The notes: generated from the letters alone by a model not told the origin. A DNA stretch of 64,000 bases from Protula sp. h YS-2021 (GCA_949752745.1 OX457025.1:47543601-47607600), one strand, 5' to 3'. Numbered from the stretch's first letter, positions 1-8,275 are shown. Made by a program: numbers and translations.

Positions 1-1
1 A

Positions 2-616
2 GCTGAAATTCAATACCCACACACATGGACGACAATGAGGCCAGGAATATACTATACTCTGCATTATCGATCATCATCATCAGATGTATTTTATCCAGTT
101 TATATTCCATATGATTACTACAGAACCATACCTGAAATATGTACTGCAATAAATGCAGAATTACAAAAATCTATTAATGCAAACCCTATTAGGTTAAAGT
201 ATGATAAAATTAGTCGAAAAGTTTCTCTTATTTTAAAAGAGGAATATGATATTGTCTTTTCTACTGGATTAGCTGAGATTTTAGGATTTAAACCAGGTAG
301 ATGGTATAGAGAATCCGGTCCTGCTGAACATCAATCCGATGTGAAACATGGATTTTATACACTTTATGTGTATTGCAGTATTTGTGAGCCACAAGTAGTT
401 GGAGATTATTATGTTCCTTTACTACGTTCTGTTCCCATTGAAGGGTATGATGGTGATATTATTATGAAAACCTATGAAGAACCTCATTACGTCACTGTAA
501 ACACATCCAAATTTGACACAATAGAAATGAATATTAAGGATGACACAGGTTATAATGTGTCATTTCAAACTGGGAAAGTGATATGCAAACTTCATTTTCG
601 ACCAAAAGCATTATGA
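2..616 (+). CDS. Penton-like minor capsid protein (single jelly roll), 5' end outside the window
   Basis: The frame is open from base 2, so the gene starts left of the window. The ATG at 35 is probably internal, because the residues just before it (EIQYPHTW) belong to a conserved stretch of Polinton/adintovirus penton-like proteins. Other family features are a central segment ending in LAEILGF (about residues 80-86 from the ATG) and a C-terminal run with YYVPLLR, GYDGDII, PHYV and FDTIEM before KLHFRP. The role inferred from the family is the five-fold vertex capsid protein. The stop overlaps the next start in an ATGA (613-616), which suggests coupled expression with the core gene. Function rests on family resemblance read by eye. 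Confidence 0.82.
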   Translation, partial: AEIQYPHTWTTMRPGIYYTLHYRSSSSDVFYPVYIPYDYYRTIPEICTAINAELQKSINANPIRLKYDKISRKVSLILKEEYDIVFSTGLAEILGFKPGRWYRESGPAEHQSDVKHGFYTLYVYCSICEPQVVGDYYVPLLRSVPIEGYDGDIIMKTYEEPHYVTVNTSKFDTIEMNIKDDTGYNVSFQTGKVICKLHFRPKAL

Positions 617-969
617 AAGCATATAGACACGATCCGTCAGCATATCGCAACCATTTTCTTCGTCAAGTGGGCGGAGAATTACCAGGATTTAAAGGAGCAC
701 GAATACAATATGGAGATGGTATTGGTTCAATATTAGGATCATTGGCTCGCAAAGCTATTCCACTGCTTAAGGCAGGGGCTAAAATCGTTGCACCACATCT
801 TATAAAGGCTGCAAAAGATGTCGCGAAAGATGTTACAGGTCGAGTAGCACAACGTGTGATTGGTGATGTCTTAGGAGTACAAAAGAGAGGACAACCTGCA
901 AAACCTGTCAGAAGGCGAAAGGCAGCTAAACGGATAACATCAACAAAATATAAGAAATATATTGTTTAA
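613..969 (+). CDS. pVI/pX-like basic core protein
   Basis: A 118-residue basic protein. I prefer the ATG at 613 over the upstream in-frame ATG at 583, because 613 overlaps the penton stop (ATGA) and gives the usual short N-terminus with a HDPSAYRNHF-type motif. A glycine-rich segment (QYGDGIGSILGSL, about residues 38-50) follows. Next is an amphipathic helix rich in Ala/Lys/Ile and a Lys/Arg-rich tail. This resembles the membrane-lytic/core proteins VI and X of adenoviruses and their counterparts in adintoviruses. It is followed two bases later by the major capsid start. The role is inferred from composition and position between penton and hexon; no catalytic motif is expected. Confidence 0.75.
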   Translation: MKAYRHDPSAYRNHFLRQVGGELPGFKGARIQYGDGIGSILGSLARKAIPLLKAGAKIVAPHLIKAAKDVAKDVTGRVAQRVIGDVLGVQKRGQPAKPVRRRKAAKRITSTKYKKYIV

Positions 970-971
970 AC

Positions 972-2342
972 ATGTCTTTAATTCATAATAATTCTTGTGA
1001 ATGTAGCCTTTCTCCATTAGAATGGTTTCACGTACCACCAACGCAAACTGCTGTAGAAAAAAGTTATAATGTCGACTATCAACCACTCACTACCATTAGA
1101 GAGGGCGCTCCTATAGAATTCTACATTCCTGCGAGTACAGAAGAATATCTAGATTTAAAGAACAGCAGACTTCATATTGTATGCGCTATTGTAAAGGCTG
1201 ATGGAACACCATGTGATGTAGATGATAATGTATCATGTATCAATGATTTGTTTAATTGGTTATGGTCCAATATTGAATTGTTTCTAAACGATCGTTTGGT
1301 ATCACATAGTAACAATACCCATGGTTATACCAGCATCATATCTCATCTCATTCATGACTCGGAAGAAAGTCTCAATTCTGAGCGCTCTCTGCGTCTCATC
1401 TATAAAGATACTGCTGGGTCAATGAATAGTCATGAGGTGAAAAGAGCTAATCATGAAAGATATGTATCAGGTTTTCATGTAAATGTTGATGGTGGTGAGG
1501 TAGCTCTGCAGGCAAATAATGGTTTACATAATCGTTATTTGTATACACGTCAAAGCCGTGAGTTTACGATCACAGGCGGTTTAAGGGTAGATTTGTTTGA
1601 GCAAGATCGCTATCTTCCAAATGGTATTAGTATGAAATTACGTTTACATAGACAAAAAGATGAATATGTATTAATGGCTGCAAATAATGGTTATAAAGTA
1701 GAAGTGAGAGATGCGTTTTTAACCATTCGCAAAGTGAGGGTTAGTCCAGGCATTCAGTTAGGACATGCAGATGCATTGATGAAAAGTCCTGCTAAGTTTA
1801 TTATTACTAGAAAAGAGTGTAAAGTGTTAGCTATTCCAGCTGGATTTCAATCTTTTGTGAAAGATAACATCTTTTTAGGCCAATTACCCAAACGTATTGT
1901 CATTGGACTGGTTCATAATGAAGCCTTTGCTGGAACAGTATTGAGAAATCCATACAATTTTGATCATTTTTTTCTGAACTATATGCAACTTTACACGGAT
2001 GGTGAACCAGTCCTATCCAAACCTCTCAAACTTGAAATAAATCGAGGCAAATATCTTGATGCTTTTGAAACGCTTTACAAATCGTTTGATAAATTGAATG
2101 GTGAGAAAAGTTCCATTATAAAACGGGAAGATTGGTCTAGAGGTTATGCTTTATTTTCGTTTGACTTAACACCTGATTATGATGGTGATGATCATTATGC
2201 CCTTATCAAGCATGGGAAGCGACTAGAAATGAATTTTGCTGGTGCCTTGCAAAATACAGTCAATGTTATAGTGTATGCTGAATTTGATAACATTGTTGAA
2301 ATAAGTGCAAATCGTAGCATTCAATTCGACTACCAGTCATGA
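972..2342 (+). CDS. Major capsid protein (hexon-like, double jelly roll)
   Basis: 456 residues, a usual length for Polinton/adintovirus hexon-like proteins, which are often annotated in invertebrate genomes as uncharacterised F54H12.2-like proteins. The N-terminal PPTQTxxE motif (residues 22-29) is a hallmark of that family. It is followed by PIEFYIPAS and a long beta-rich sequence without transmembrane segments or a signal peptide. The C-terminal half contains YNFDHFFLNYMQLYTDG and ends in a VNVIVYAEFDN strand typical of the second jelly roll. The start lies two bases after the core stop and the end overlaps the protease start (ATGA, 2339-2342). No internal stops are present, so the gene looks intact. 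Confidence 0.88.
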   Translation: MSLIHNNSCECSLSPLEWFHVPPTQTAVEKSYNVDYQPLTTIREGAPIEFYIPASTEEYLDLKNSRLHIVCAIVKADGTPCDVDDNVSCINDLFNWLWSNIELFLNDRLVSHSNNTHGYTSIISHLIHDSEESLNSERSLRLIYKDTAGSMNSHEVKRANHERYVSGFHVNVDGGEVALQANNGLHNRYLYTRQSREFTITGGLRVDLFEQDRYLPNGISMKLRLHRQKDEYVLMAANNGYKVEVRDAFLTIRKVRVSPGIQLGHADALMKSPAKFIITRKECKVLAIPAGFQSFVKDNIFLGQLPKRIVIGLVHNEAFAGTVLRNPYNFDHFFLNYMQLYTDGEPVLSKPLKLEINRGKYLDAFETLYKSFDKLNGEKSSIIKREDWSRGYALFSFDLTPDYDGDDHYALIKHGKRLEMNFAGALQNTVNVIVYAEFDNIVEISANRSIQFDYQS

Positions 2343-2773
2343 ACACGAAGCAGATAGAAGCCATCCTATCCCATGATGCCGCGACAAAAGACTTGTTTCA
2401 AGGTGTGTTTTCCATGGATCAGTTACCATCTTTACAACGCGGTGCCTATGTCATCAACACAGACGATCATGATGAGCCAGGAGAGCATTGGGTGGCAGTA
2501 TATTATAAAGACCCTGTAGAATATTTTGACTCTTATGGACTTTTACCTATAGACAGTCGTTTGAATAAGTTTTTAAAGTTTAATTTCATGTATAATTCAG
2601 TTCCATTACAAACACCGATATCATCTACATGTGGATTTTATTGTGTGTATTATATAATTCAAAGAGCTCGAGGACATAGTCCTTTTGAAATCATTGATGT
2701 ATTAAGAAGAAGTGATGGTGATTTTGTAGTCAAAGATTTTGTATATAGACATTATAAACCATTATTTTATTGA
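2339..2773 (+). CDS. Adenain-like cysteine protease (family C5)
   Basis: 144 residues, shorter than adenovirus protease (about 204) but with the same order of active-site residues: His50 in GEHW, Asp64 in YFDSYG, Gln91, and the nucleophile Cys98 in STCGFYC. In adenoviruses this enzyme processes core and capsid precursors in the virion; the same job is inferred here for the neighbouring core and capsid proteins. Its start overlaps the capsid stop. It is the last gene of the plus-strand block and has a poly(A) signal about 135 bases downstream. All catalytic positions are present, so the enzyme looks intact. Confidence 0.88.
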   Translation: MNTKQIEAILSHDAATKDLFQGVFSMDQLPSLQRGAYVINTDDHDEPGEHWVAVYYKDPVEYFDSYGLLPIDSRLNKFLKFNFMYNSVPLQTPISSTCGFYCVYYIIQRARGHSPFEIIDVLRRSDGDFVVKDFVYRHYKPLFY

Positions 2774-3018
2774 TGTATATAGATCACTATGTTGTATTAG
2801 TTAAGGTGTGGTAAATGTCATTCATAATAGGTAAAGGATTTTGTATATAGACATTATTTTAATCATGGTGTATTAGTTGTGGTAATTGTCAATGTTCATT
2901 TATTATGAATAAAAACAAGGCAGTTCTATACAAGTTTTCTTTTTATTGTGTTATGCATTATTTTACATTCTTCTTTATTCAAAACATAGCATGAGGAATT
3001 AGTTACATTTCAAAACAC
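2774..3018. terminator. Convergent intergenic region with poly(A) signals on both strands
   Basis: The plus-strand capsid block and the minus-strand accessory block converge here. AATAAA occurs on the plus strand at 2908-2913. On the minus strand AATAAA (plus-strand TTTATT) is at 2974-2979, with another at 2942-2947. The layout fits two polyadenylated transcripts ending in a shared AT-rich spacer. Part of the spacer repeats the end of the protease gene (a tttgtatatagacatta-like stretch at about 2738 and again at about 2838). Confidence 0.6.
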
Positions 3019-3417
3019 TTATTTTACAAACCCATTCAATACATCGATAAACAAATGCCATTCATACCAATCTAAATTAATATATGTATCATAGACATTA
3101 CATCCACGTTTGTAAATGCTATGAAAACTAGCATAGCACTGTCCATTACCAAACTTTATCATTTTAACATCTTCGTGTTCAGACAGTTTCAGTTCATATC
3201 CATGATCATTTATATCAATGTCCATCACCATAACACACATGGGATGTGTCAGCTCAATGGACTTGGTGCCCCGCATGAGTTGCACTCCTTCCTCTTTGAA
3301 TTCAAGCGTCAGGTTCTTTCCAATCCAATGCTTGTAACAGAGCGTACCATTCCACTGTGTTGAGGGTGATGTAGTCGTATCGTTCTGCAAGCTCGTCATA
3401 CTGACGAAATCGTACAA
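3019..3417 (-). CDS. Small accessory protein 1, PC4-like C-terminus
   Basis: The open frame gives 132 residues, but its first 116 bases overlap the neighbouring gene. The Met at residue 48 (about base 3276) may be the real start and would give about 85 residues. The C-terminus has the signature I-x-L-x(3)-E-W (INLDWYEW, Trp120) followed by a hydrophobic helix, preceded by alternating beta-like strands. The same signature recurs in the next three small genes and matches the KGIxLxxxxW helix entry of the PC4/SUB1 ssDNA-binding fold. Similarity outside this signature is weak. It could be an ssDNA-binding or dimer-forming accessory protein; that is inference. A minus-strand AATAAA lies about 40 bases past the stop. 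Confidence 0.55.
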   Translation of the reverse strand: MYDFVSMTSLQNDTTTSPSTQWNGTLCYKHWIGKNLTLEFKEEGVQLMRGTKSIELTHPMCVMVMDIDINDHGYELKLSEHEDVKMIKFGNGQCYASFHSIYKRGCNVYDTYINLDWYEWHLFIDVLNGFVK

Positions 3418-3652
3418 ACACGTCTAGAGAGTTCTCAGTCACACGCACTTCTAAATCCTCTGAGAGTTTTAGAAGAAAGCCAGGTATCCTCAACTTCTCT
3501 AGATGGTCTTTCAACACGGATTGTTCGTCAGGGGATAGAATGATATACTTTCCAAAATGTCTTAACACAATGTCATCACATAAGTTTCTCAGATATGAGA
3601 ATCCACGTGTAATTGGTTCATATTCCGATAAAAAGTCTTCCATCTCGTTCAA
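3302..3652 (-). CDS. Small accessory protein 2, PC4-like C-terminus
   Basis: 116 residues. The region from about residue 68 reads as two beta strands (LEVRVTE, then LDVFVRFRQY). It is followed by the shared signature ITLNTVEW (residues 95-102) and a short helix (YALLQALD). This order, paired strands then I-x-[LF]-x(3)-[EN]-W then helix, parallels the PC4/SUB1 DNA-binding domain. The N-terminal 65 residues are acidic and helical with no recognised motif. Its 3' end overlaps the open frame of accessory protein 1, and 41 bases separate it from accessory protein 3. Function is not known; paralogy to its neighbours is what the sequence shows. Confidence 0.6.
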   Translation of the reverse strand: MNEMEDFLSEYEPITRGFSYLRNLCDDIVLRHFGKYIILSPDEQSVLKDHLEKLRIPGFLLKLSEDLEVRVTENSLDVFVRFRQYDELAERYDYITLNTVEWYALLQALDWKEPDA

Positions 3653-3693
3653 CAGTCAGATCAAGTATGAGCTGTCTTCTCTGCAAAGACCTT

Positions 3694-4065
3694 TTACGCT
3701 CGGATGATGTCAAACAGTGGATGTTGTATAACTTCTAGGAATCGTAAGACTGCGCGCCAATTCTTCATATCAAAGTGAATCATATCTGTATATGGTGTAT
3801 CTGGCACAACTCCCTTATAATCTGCTGGATAATCCTGTAAAAGATTTCTCCAAAATGTCACGCGTATGTTAGAATCATGTTCAGTCACAAACACTTCCAC
3901 TTTATTTTCAAGTCTGCGTTCAAACCCAGCTTCAAGCGGTATGTTTTTAAAGTCTTTCCACACTTTTGGTTTAAACCGATGATAACTTGTTCGAGAACCT
4001 ATTATGACTTCATTCCTCTCATTTACAGTAAGGTAAGCACTATTCTTAAACATGTATGCATTCAT
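3694..4065 (-). CDS. Small accessory protein 3, PC4-like C-terminus
   Basis: 123 residues, starting MNAYMFKNSAYL. The second half contains the strands VEVFVTE and IRVTFWRN followed by the shared signature IHFDMKNW (residues 96-103) and a helix (RAVLRFLEV). The arrangement matches accessory protein 2 almost element by element, including VTE in the first strand. A PC4-type fold is inferred. The start lies 14 bases from the stop of the next upstream minus-strand gene, so these genes are probably on one transcript. Confidence 0.6.
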   Translation of the reverse strand: MNAYMFKNSAYLTVNERNEVIIGSRTSYHRFKPKVWKDFKNIPLEAGFERRLENKVEVFVTEHDSNIRVTFWRNLLQDYPADYKGVVPDTPYTDMIHFDMKNWRAVLRFLEVIQHPLFDIIRA

Positions 4066-4079
4066 GATTTTTCACCTTG

Positions 4080-4292
4080 TTATGCGCTGTCTTCTTGTCT
4101 GCGAAGCCTTTTATCCACTTCTTTCACTTGCTTCTTCAGCATTTTCCATTCAGGTATTGTCAGCAAAATTCCCTTTTTCGTAGGACGGTTTCTTCCAGTG
4201 CCCTCATCTCTGAGGTATTTGCGAATGTTTACCACTCCTTCATTGCTTTGTTTCATAATCTTGATATACTTTCCATTTCCTAGAGAAAGCAT
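4080..4292 (-). CDS. PC4/SUB1-like ssDNA-binding domain protein
   Basis: 70 residues with the clearest PC4 resemblance in the window. GNGKYIKIMK (residues 5-14) corresponds to the first DNA-binding strands, VVNIRKYLRD (20-29) to the IDIREYW-type strand, and KKGILLTIPEW (39-49) to the KGIxLxxxqW motif. A helix with a VDKRL ending follows. PC4 is a dimeric ssDNA-binding coactivator in eukaryotes with relatives in phages. Here a replication or late-transcription role beside a protein-primed polymerase is plausible but inferred. The protein lacks the Ser/Lys-rich N-terminal tail. A tail of that kind is present in the overlapping upstream frame (4240-4455), which suggests the gene has been split by a frame change. 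Confidence 0.72.
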   Translation of the reverse strand: MLSLGNGKYIKIMKQSNEGVVNIRKYLRDEGTGRNRPTKKGILLTIPEWKMLKKQVKEVDKRLRRQEDSA

Positions 4293-4455
4293 TCCATCCC
4301 ATGACTGTGGTGTTTGGTGCTGTCGTCGCCGTCGTCTCCACTTTCAATTTCTTGATTGTAGTTGTAGGATTTTTCACTTTTAAGTCTTTCACTGTATCTG
4401 CAAGAGTATCCATATCAGTTGCAGATCTTTTACGACTTTCACGTTCCATGTTCAC
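4240..4455 (-). pseudogene. Probable N-terminal tail of the PC4-like gene, in a shifted frame
   Basis: 71 residues, starting MNMERESRKRSATDMD and rich in Lys/Thr/Asp, like the disordered basic tails that precede PC4 domains. Its frame overlaps the PC4-domain ORF by 53 bases. The point where it loses sense (around 4283-4292, in a short TC run) is where the domain frame picks up. I read this as one gene broken by a small indel, though two overlapping genes cannot be excluded. A TATA box lies 50 bases upstream of the ATG. Confidence 0.5.
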
Positions 4456-4504
4456 GCTTCAATGTTCACACCTCAAATAACTCTTACGTTGGAGGACCTC
4501 CCCC

Positions 4505-4511
4505 TTTTATA
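4505..4511 (-). promoter_or_regulatory. TATA box for the accessory-gene transcript
   Basis: TATAAAAGGGGG on the minus strand, 50 bases upstream of the ATG at 4455. It overlaps the polymerase stop codon (4507-4509). The same TATAAAAGGG core precedes the polymerase gene at 8269-8275. Confidence 0.6.
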
Positions 4512-5346
4512 ACGTTGCTTTGTAATGTCCATGCGCCAAGGTGGAATAGCCATCATTCAGCACGTACCGCTTGTCGTCATATGGAGAGAGGGCTACTTTC
4601 TTCAACTTCTCCGAAAAAAGCTGGTGGTCATGACTTCGAATAATGTGTCCTGTAGCCATCGTTTGAGTTTTGTTGAGTAAACTGTCTCTGTACTGCACAT
4701 GTCGCATACGTCTTTGACAAGCTCGAGTGATGCCTTTGGCCGTATGTTTTTCTTTCCCGCCATACATCAAACTGTACATTTTCGGTCTGAGTCCAACAAA
4801 TTCTTCAATGGGGATACCCGCCGTCTCATCCTTCATTTTTCCAAGCACTTTTTTGTTCACGTTGGAATGTAAGAAATGATCTGACTGATAGTCACTTGTG
4901 TCAAACAGGTCAGCATCTTGCTGCATATCTTTGTAGATATCTTCCGTTTCTATGTCATAGCATAGACTGTCGGTGTCGCTGAACAACAACTTGGCATTGG
5001 GATACTTGACCATGATGTAATTGTAATGAAAGTCGAACATAAGCACTTTGCTGAGATCGAGAATGGTGCAACCAACTTGAATGGGCTTATCAAGAAGCAA
5101 ATCCACTTTGCGTAAATGTACGGCGGTCAAATCTTCGTTGAAAATTTTAAATTTGTGGAAAGAAGGTTTAGCCACAAGTTTCTTGAACCGCTTTTCTTTG
5201 TGAACAAGTTCGACATTGATTCGCTTTCTCACATTTTCCATGGTTTTGCCAAACACAGAATTATTCATGAGTTTGAAGAAGTCTTTCTCAAATGGGTTCT
5301 GGGCCAATTTTCTCTTCTCCGTGTTCAAGGTAATGTATTTCTCCAA
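4507..5346 (-). pseudogene. DNA polymerase B, C-terminal part after an in-frame stop
   Basis: This frame directly continues the polymerase ORF to its right, separated only by the TAG at 5347-5349. It carries palm motif B (KLMNNSVFG, about residues 25-33) and the catalytic motif C (FSDTDS, about residue 125), then the thumb region with GLRPKMYSL. It has no ATG of its own at the expected place and opens with TTG. It is therefore best read as the second half of a gene interrupted by one stop, not a separate gene. The end of the reading frame overlaps the TATA box of the accessory genes. Without readthrough this half would not be made. Confidence 0.85.
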
Positions 5347-8208
5347 CTATTTGCTCTGTTCAAACATAATCGCACGGTGCACTTTGGTAACTTTCAACCC
5401 CAGTGAGACGTACTGCTGCAAATTCCTATAATGAAGCACATATTTCTTCTTGTTGTATAGGTTAGGTATGAGTTTTTCACCAGGTTTGCCTTTCATGTTC
5501 AGATCTTTCCGTAACTTCTGACTGTACTCGGACAATTCTTCTACTTTGACGCATTTCCGTTCTGGAGCCACTGGGTAGTGATTATGACGATCATGGATTG
5601 AATGTGGGTATTCTAAATCCACTTCTAAAATGTACCCAATGTCGTCATCTTCAGCCACATCCATGAAGTCGAGGGATTCAGGCTCGCTCACCCTCATAAC
5701 TCCACGTCGCGGCATGCTTTGCGACATGGCCCAGCCATACAGGTTGTTTGCGTCCAGGTACATCAGGTAGTTGTTTGGCATCTCAGAATTGTAATTTGAC
5801 ACGTAGGGATTATTTGCTTTCGCGTACTTGTGCGTGATCACATATATTCCTCCACGTAGGCCTTGTTCAACCATTTGGTACATATCAATGTCAGTGATCA
5901 ATTCCAACTTCACCTTCGTCGCTTTTAGCATAGCATCCCACGACAGTCCTTGTGCTGTATAATAATGGGCAGGATCCAATTCATATGTGTTAAGGCATAC
6001 TTGACGAAAATTGTCAAACACGTCGGCCAGCAGCAGCACATCTAATTTCAGGTACAGGTCATGGTATTCACCGAATGTGGTACACTTGAATGTATTCCAC
6101 ACCTTCTGCGCATGCGCATAATCCTCGTCGCTGATGTCTTCTTCACTGAGCAGACTGTAAAACTTGTCCTTGGACGGCAGTTGTGTTTCAACAAACTTGG
6201 ATGACTCATCCACGTAATCATAGGGGTACACCCCCTTTCTCAGCAGTAAATCTTGTTGGTCACTATCGTGAATGTGAGACGTCATGTTGTAGAAATTGTC
6301 TTTCCCTTCTGCCGCAAGGTTGGATACTAACTTCTGTAGAGAGGTACTCATAAACTGAAAGCTGTCAGTGAATTTTAGATTGCTCATGGTGAATGCAATA
6401 TATTTCTCAATGGTGTTGGGAATGACTGTAATCGTTTCATTTTTGAATTTCCCACTTTCGTCCGTGATCAGGTGACTGTCATAGCCTCGCAAATTGTGGA
6501 AAAACACAGGAATGATAAAAGAATCTTTATCGCCCTGCTTATCCTTTCTAAGTCGAAATTGTAAGTTACATTCATTATGTGCTGCTCCGCGATATTTACC
6601 ATTGATATGATCATGATCTCTCACACGATCTGCTCCTAGAGGCTCATGACAAATGTAGCAATCGATGGCGTTCTTAAAATTCTCTTGATCCTCATGAGTC
6701 ATCACCATATCTACCGGCAGCTCTAAACCACGCACAATACGGTCACGCTCGTTGACCATATGGTCTAAAAAGACTTTTACAGCATTGTCTCCTCGATACA
6801 CGACTGGTGCGCGTGTTTCATATTGACTGACAACCACATAGGCAAAGCTGTTTGGACGATGATGTTGATACTTGTCTCCTTCATGCTTTTTCGTGAAACA
6901 TTCAAAGTCTGCATAAATTACAAACGGTGCTCGCTGTTGCTTAGCCACATTCTTAAACTTGATAATAGGTTCCTTGGGAAATGATAAACGTTGCGCTCCA
7001 TGCCTGCCACACACTTCACGATGCTCATCTAAAAGCTCTTGTCGTATAAACCCGTGAAGACAGTTGAAACAATAAAAAGCTGTACCATGATGCTTTATTC
7101 GATAAGACATAAGTCTGCTAAAATTCTTGATGAGGCAGTAATGCCTTTTCTTGCCATTGCTAATGATAAGTAAGTTGATTTCTCTCGCGCTGGTGTTTCG
7201 ACTAAGTTGTATTGGAACAACTACATCATGTTCATATCCAAACACGTTGATAGCCACATCGTTCTCCTTTTCAAACCTTGGAATGTTAGTAATCGGTGTT
7301 GGAAATGTCATGTCTTCTACCTTTAATTCATTCTCAAATGGTGTGTAATGATTCACGCGATGGGAGTTGTCGTTATGAGGGTGGAGGTATGCCAATATAG
7401 ACCATAAGAAACACTTGTTGTCATGATTCTTAATGTTTAATACACCCTTCGTATTCTTCAATTTCTTCGGCAGCGGGATAAAACTGTTCGCTTCCAGAGG
7501 TGCTAACGTAGCTGTATGTACTTCAATGTATAGTATATTATCCAGAAACCAGCCAGAGCCTTGTCGCTCATGTTCGTCAAACTGGGTAAACAATTCTTTA
7601 TAGGCTGTTGGTAAGTCCTGATCAATATCCGCTGGATTGTACGCTGCATACGTTGGACTGCTGATAAATGCATTATCCAATTGTTCTATCATGATACCTT
7701 CTGCATTTGGTGTCATTTTCTTGAAGCGAGCATGTACTACAATGTACCATTTCATTCCATGTTCTAAAGTCTCCAGCAAATGTGTCTTGTTACGATTCTC
7801 TTGCTGTCGCATTTCAAGCAGTAAATCCGTTCCATTGTCGGGCTCAAACCGTTTCTCCTGCGCGTTTTCACCAAGACTAATCCTTCTGCCTTTCCCTACT
7901 TGCCCCGTCTTTCGCCTCTTTACAGTTTGTTCTTCCTGAGGTGGAGTGCATGTGTGCACATCACACACATCCATTGAGGGAAATATTACATTGCATCCAT
8001 GACAGAGAACTGAACTCGGTATGAAAATGCCATCTTGCTCCATCTTTCGTCTCTTTGCTTCATTCTGTCGATCAAGCTCTTCAATAGCACGTTTCACAAC
8101 AGTTGTCATCTCATTTTCAGCGCATGTATGCGACTCCAACAATTCCACTGATGGAAATGTTGCATAACACTCATGGCATAAGACTCGTGAGTCTGAACTA
8201 TCAGCCAT
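5347..8208 (-). CDS. Protein-primed family B DNA polymerase, N-terminal part (ends at TAG)
   Basis: 953 residues. Two C2H2-like fingers open the protein (CHECYATFP... about residues 9-29; CHGCNVIFP... about 68-89). A segment with NHDNKCFLWSILAYLHP follows, a motif common in Polinton polymerases. The exonuclease motifs are present: Exo I YADFEC near residue 431, Exo II FFHNLRGYDSHL, and a YLKLDVLLLADVF Exo III-type stretch. Between Exo I and Exo II is an HNH-like finger with CxxC, RDHDH and GAAHNECNL. Palm motif A (YLDANNLYGWAMS) is near residue 818. The frame then meets TAG at 5347-5349, before motifs B and C, so the product as written would lack polymerase activity. A TATA box lies 61 bases upstream of the ATG. 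Confidence 0.9.
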   Translation of the reverse strand: MADSSDSRVLCHECYATFPSVELLESHTCAENEMTTVVKRAIEELDRQNEAKRRKMEQDGIFIPSSVLCHGCNVIFPSMDVCDVHTCTPPQEEQTVKRRKTGQVGKGRRISLGENAQEKRFEPDNGTDLLLEMRQQENRNKTHLLETLEHGMKWYIVVHARFKKMTPNAEGIMIEQLDNAFISSPTYAAYNPADIDQDLPTAYKELFTQFDEHERQGSGWFLDNILYIEVHTATLAPLEANSFIPLPKKLKNTKGVLNIKNHDNKCFLWSILAYLHPHNDNSHRVNHYTPFENELKVEDMTFPTPITNIPRFEKENDVAINVFGYEHDVVVPIQLSRNTSAREINLLIISNGKKRHYCLIKNFSRLMSYRIKHHGTAFYCFNCLHGFIRQELLDEHREVCGRHGAQRLSFPKEPIIKFKNVAKQQRAPFVIYADFECFTKKHEGDKYQHHRPNSFAYVVVSQYETRAPVVYRGDNAVKVFLDHMVNERDRIVRGLELPVDMVMTHEDQENFKNAIDCYICHEPLGADRVRDHDHINGKYRGAAHNECNLQFRLRKDKQGDKDSFIIPVFFHNLRGYDSHLITDESGKFKNETITVIPNTIEKYIAFTMSNLKFTDSFQFMSTSLQKLVSNLAAEGKDNFYNMTSHIHDSDQQDLLLRKGVYPYDYVDESSKFVETQLPSKDKFYSLLSEEDISDEDYAHAQKVWNTFKCTTFGEYHDLYLKLDVLLLADVFDNFRQVCLNTYELDPAHYYTAQGLSWDAMLKATKVKLELITDIDMYQMVEQGLRGGIYVITHKYAKANNPYVSNYNSEMPNNYLMYLDANNLYGWAMSQSMPRRGVMRVSEPESLDFMDVAEDDDIGYILEVDLEYPHSIHDRHNHYPVAPERKCVKVEELSEYSQKLRKDLNMKGKPGEKLIPNLYNKKKYVLHYRNLQQYVSLGLKVTKVHRAIMFEQSK

Positions 8209-8268
8209 TGTTGCTGTCGCATGAATTGCTTGAACTGAAATGCTTGAAATAGGTTCTCACACATACCC

Positions 8269-8275
8269 TTTTATA
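8269..8275 (-). promoter_or_regulatory. TATA box for the polymerase gene
   Basis: TATAAAAGGGT on the minus strand, 61 bases upstream of the polymerase ATG. It matches the element in front of the accessory genes. Confidence 0.6.
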
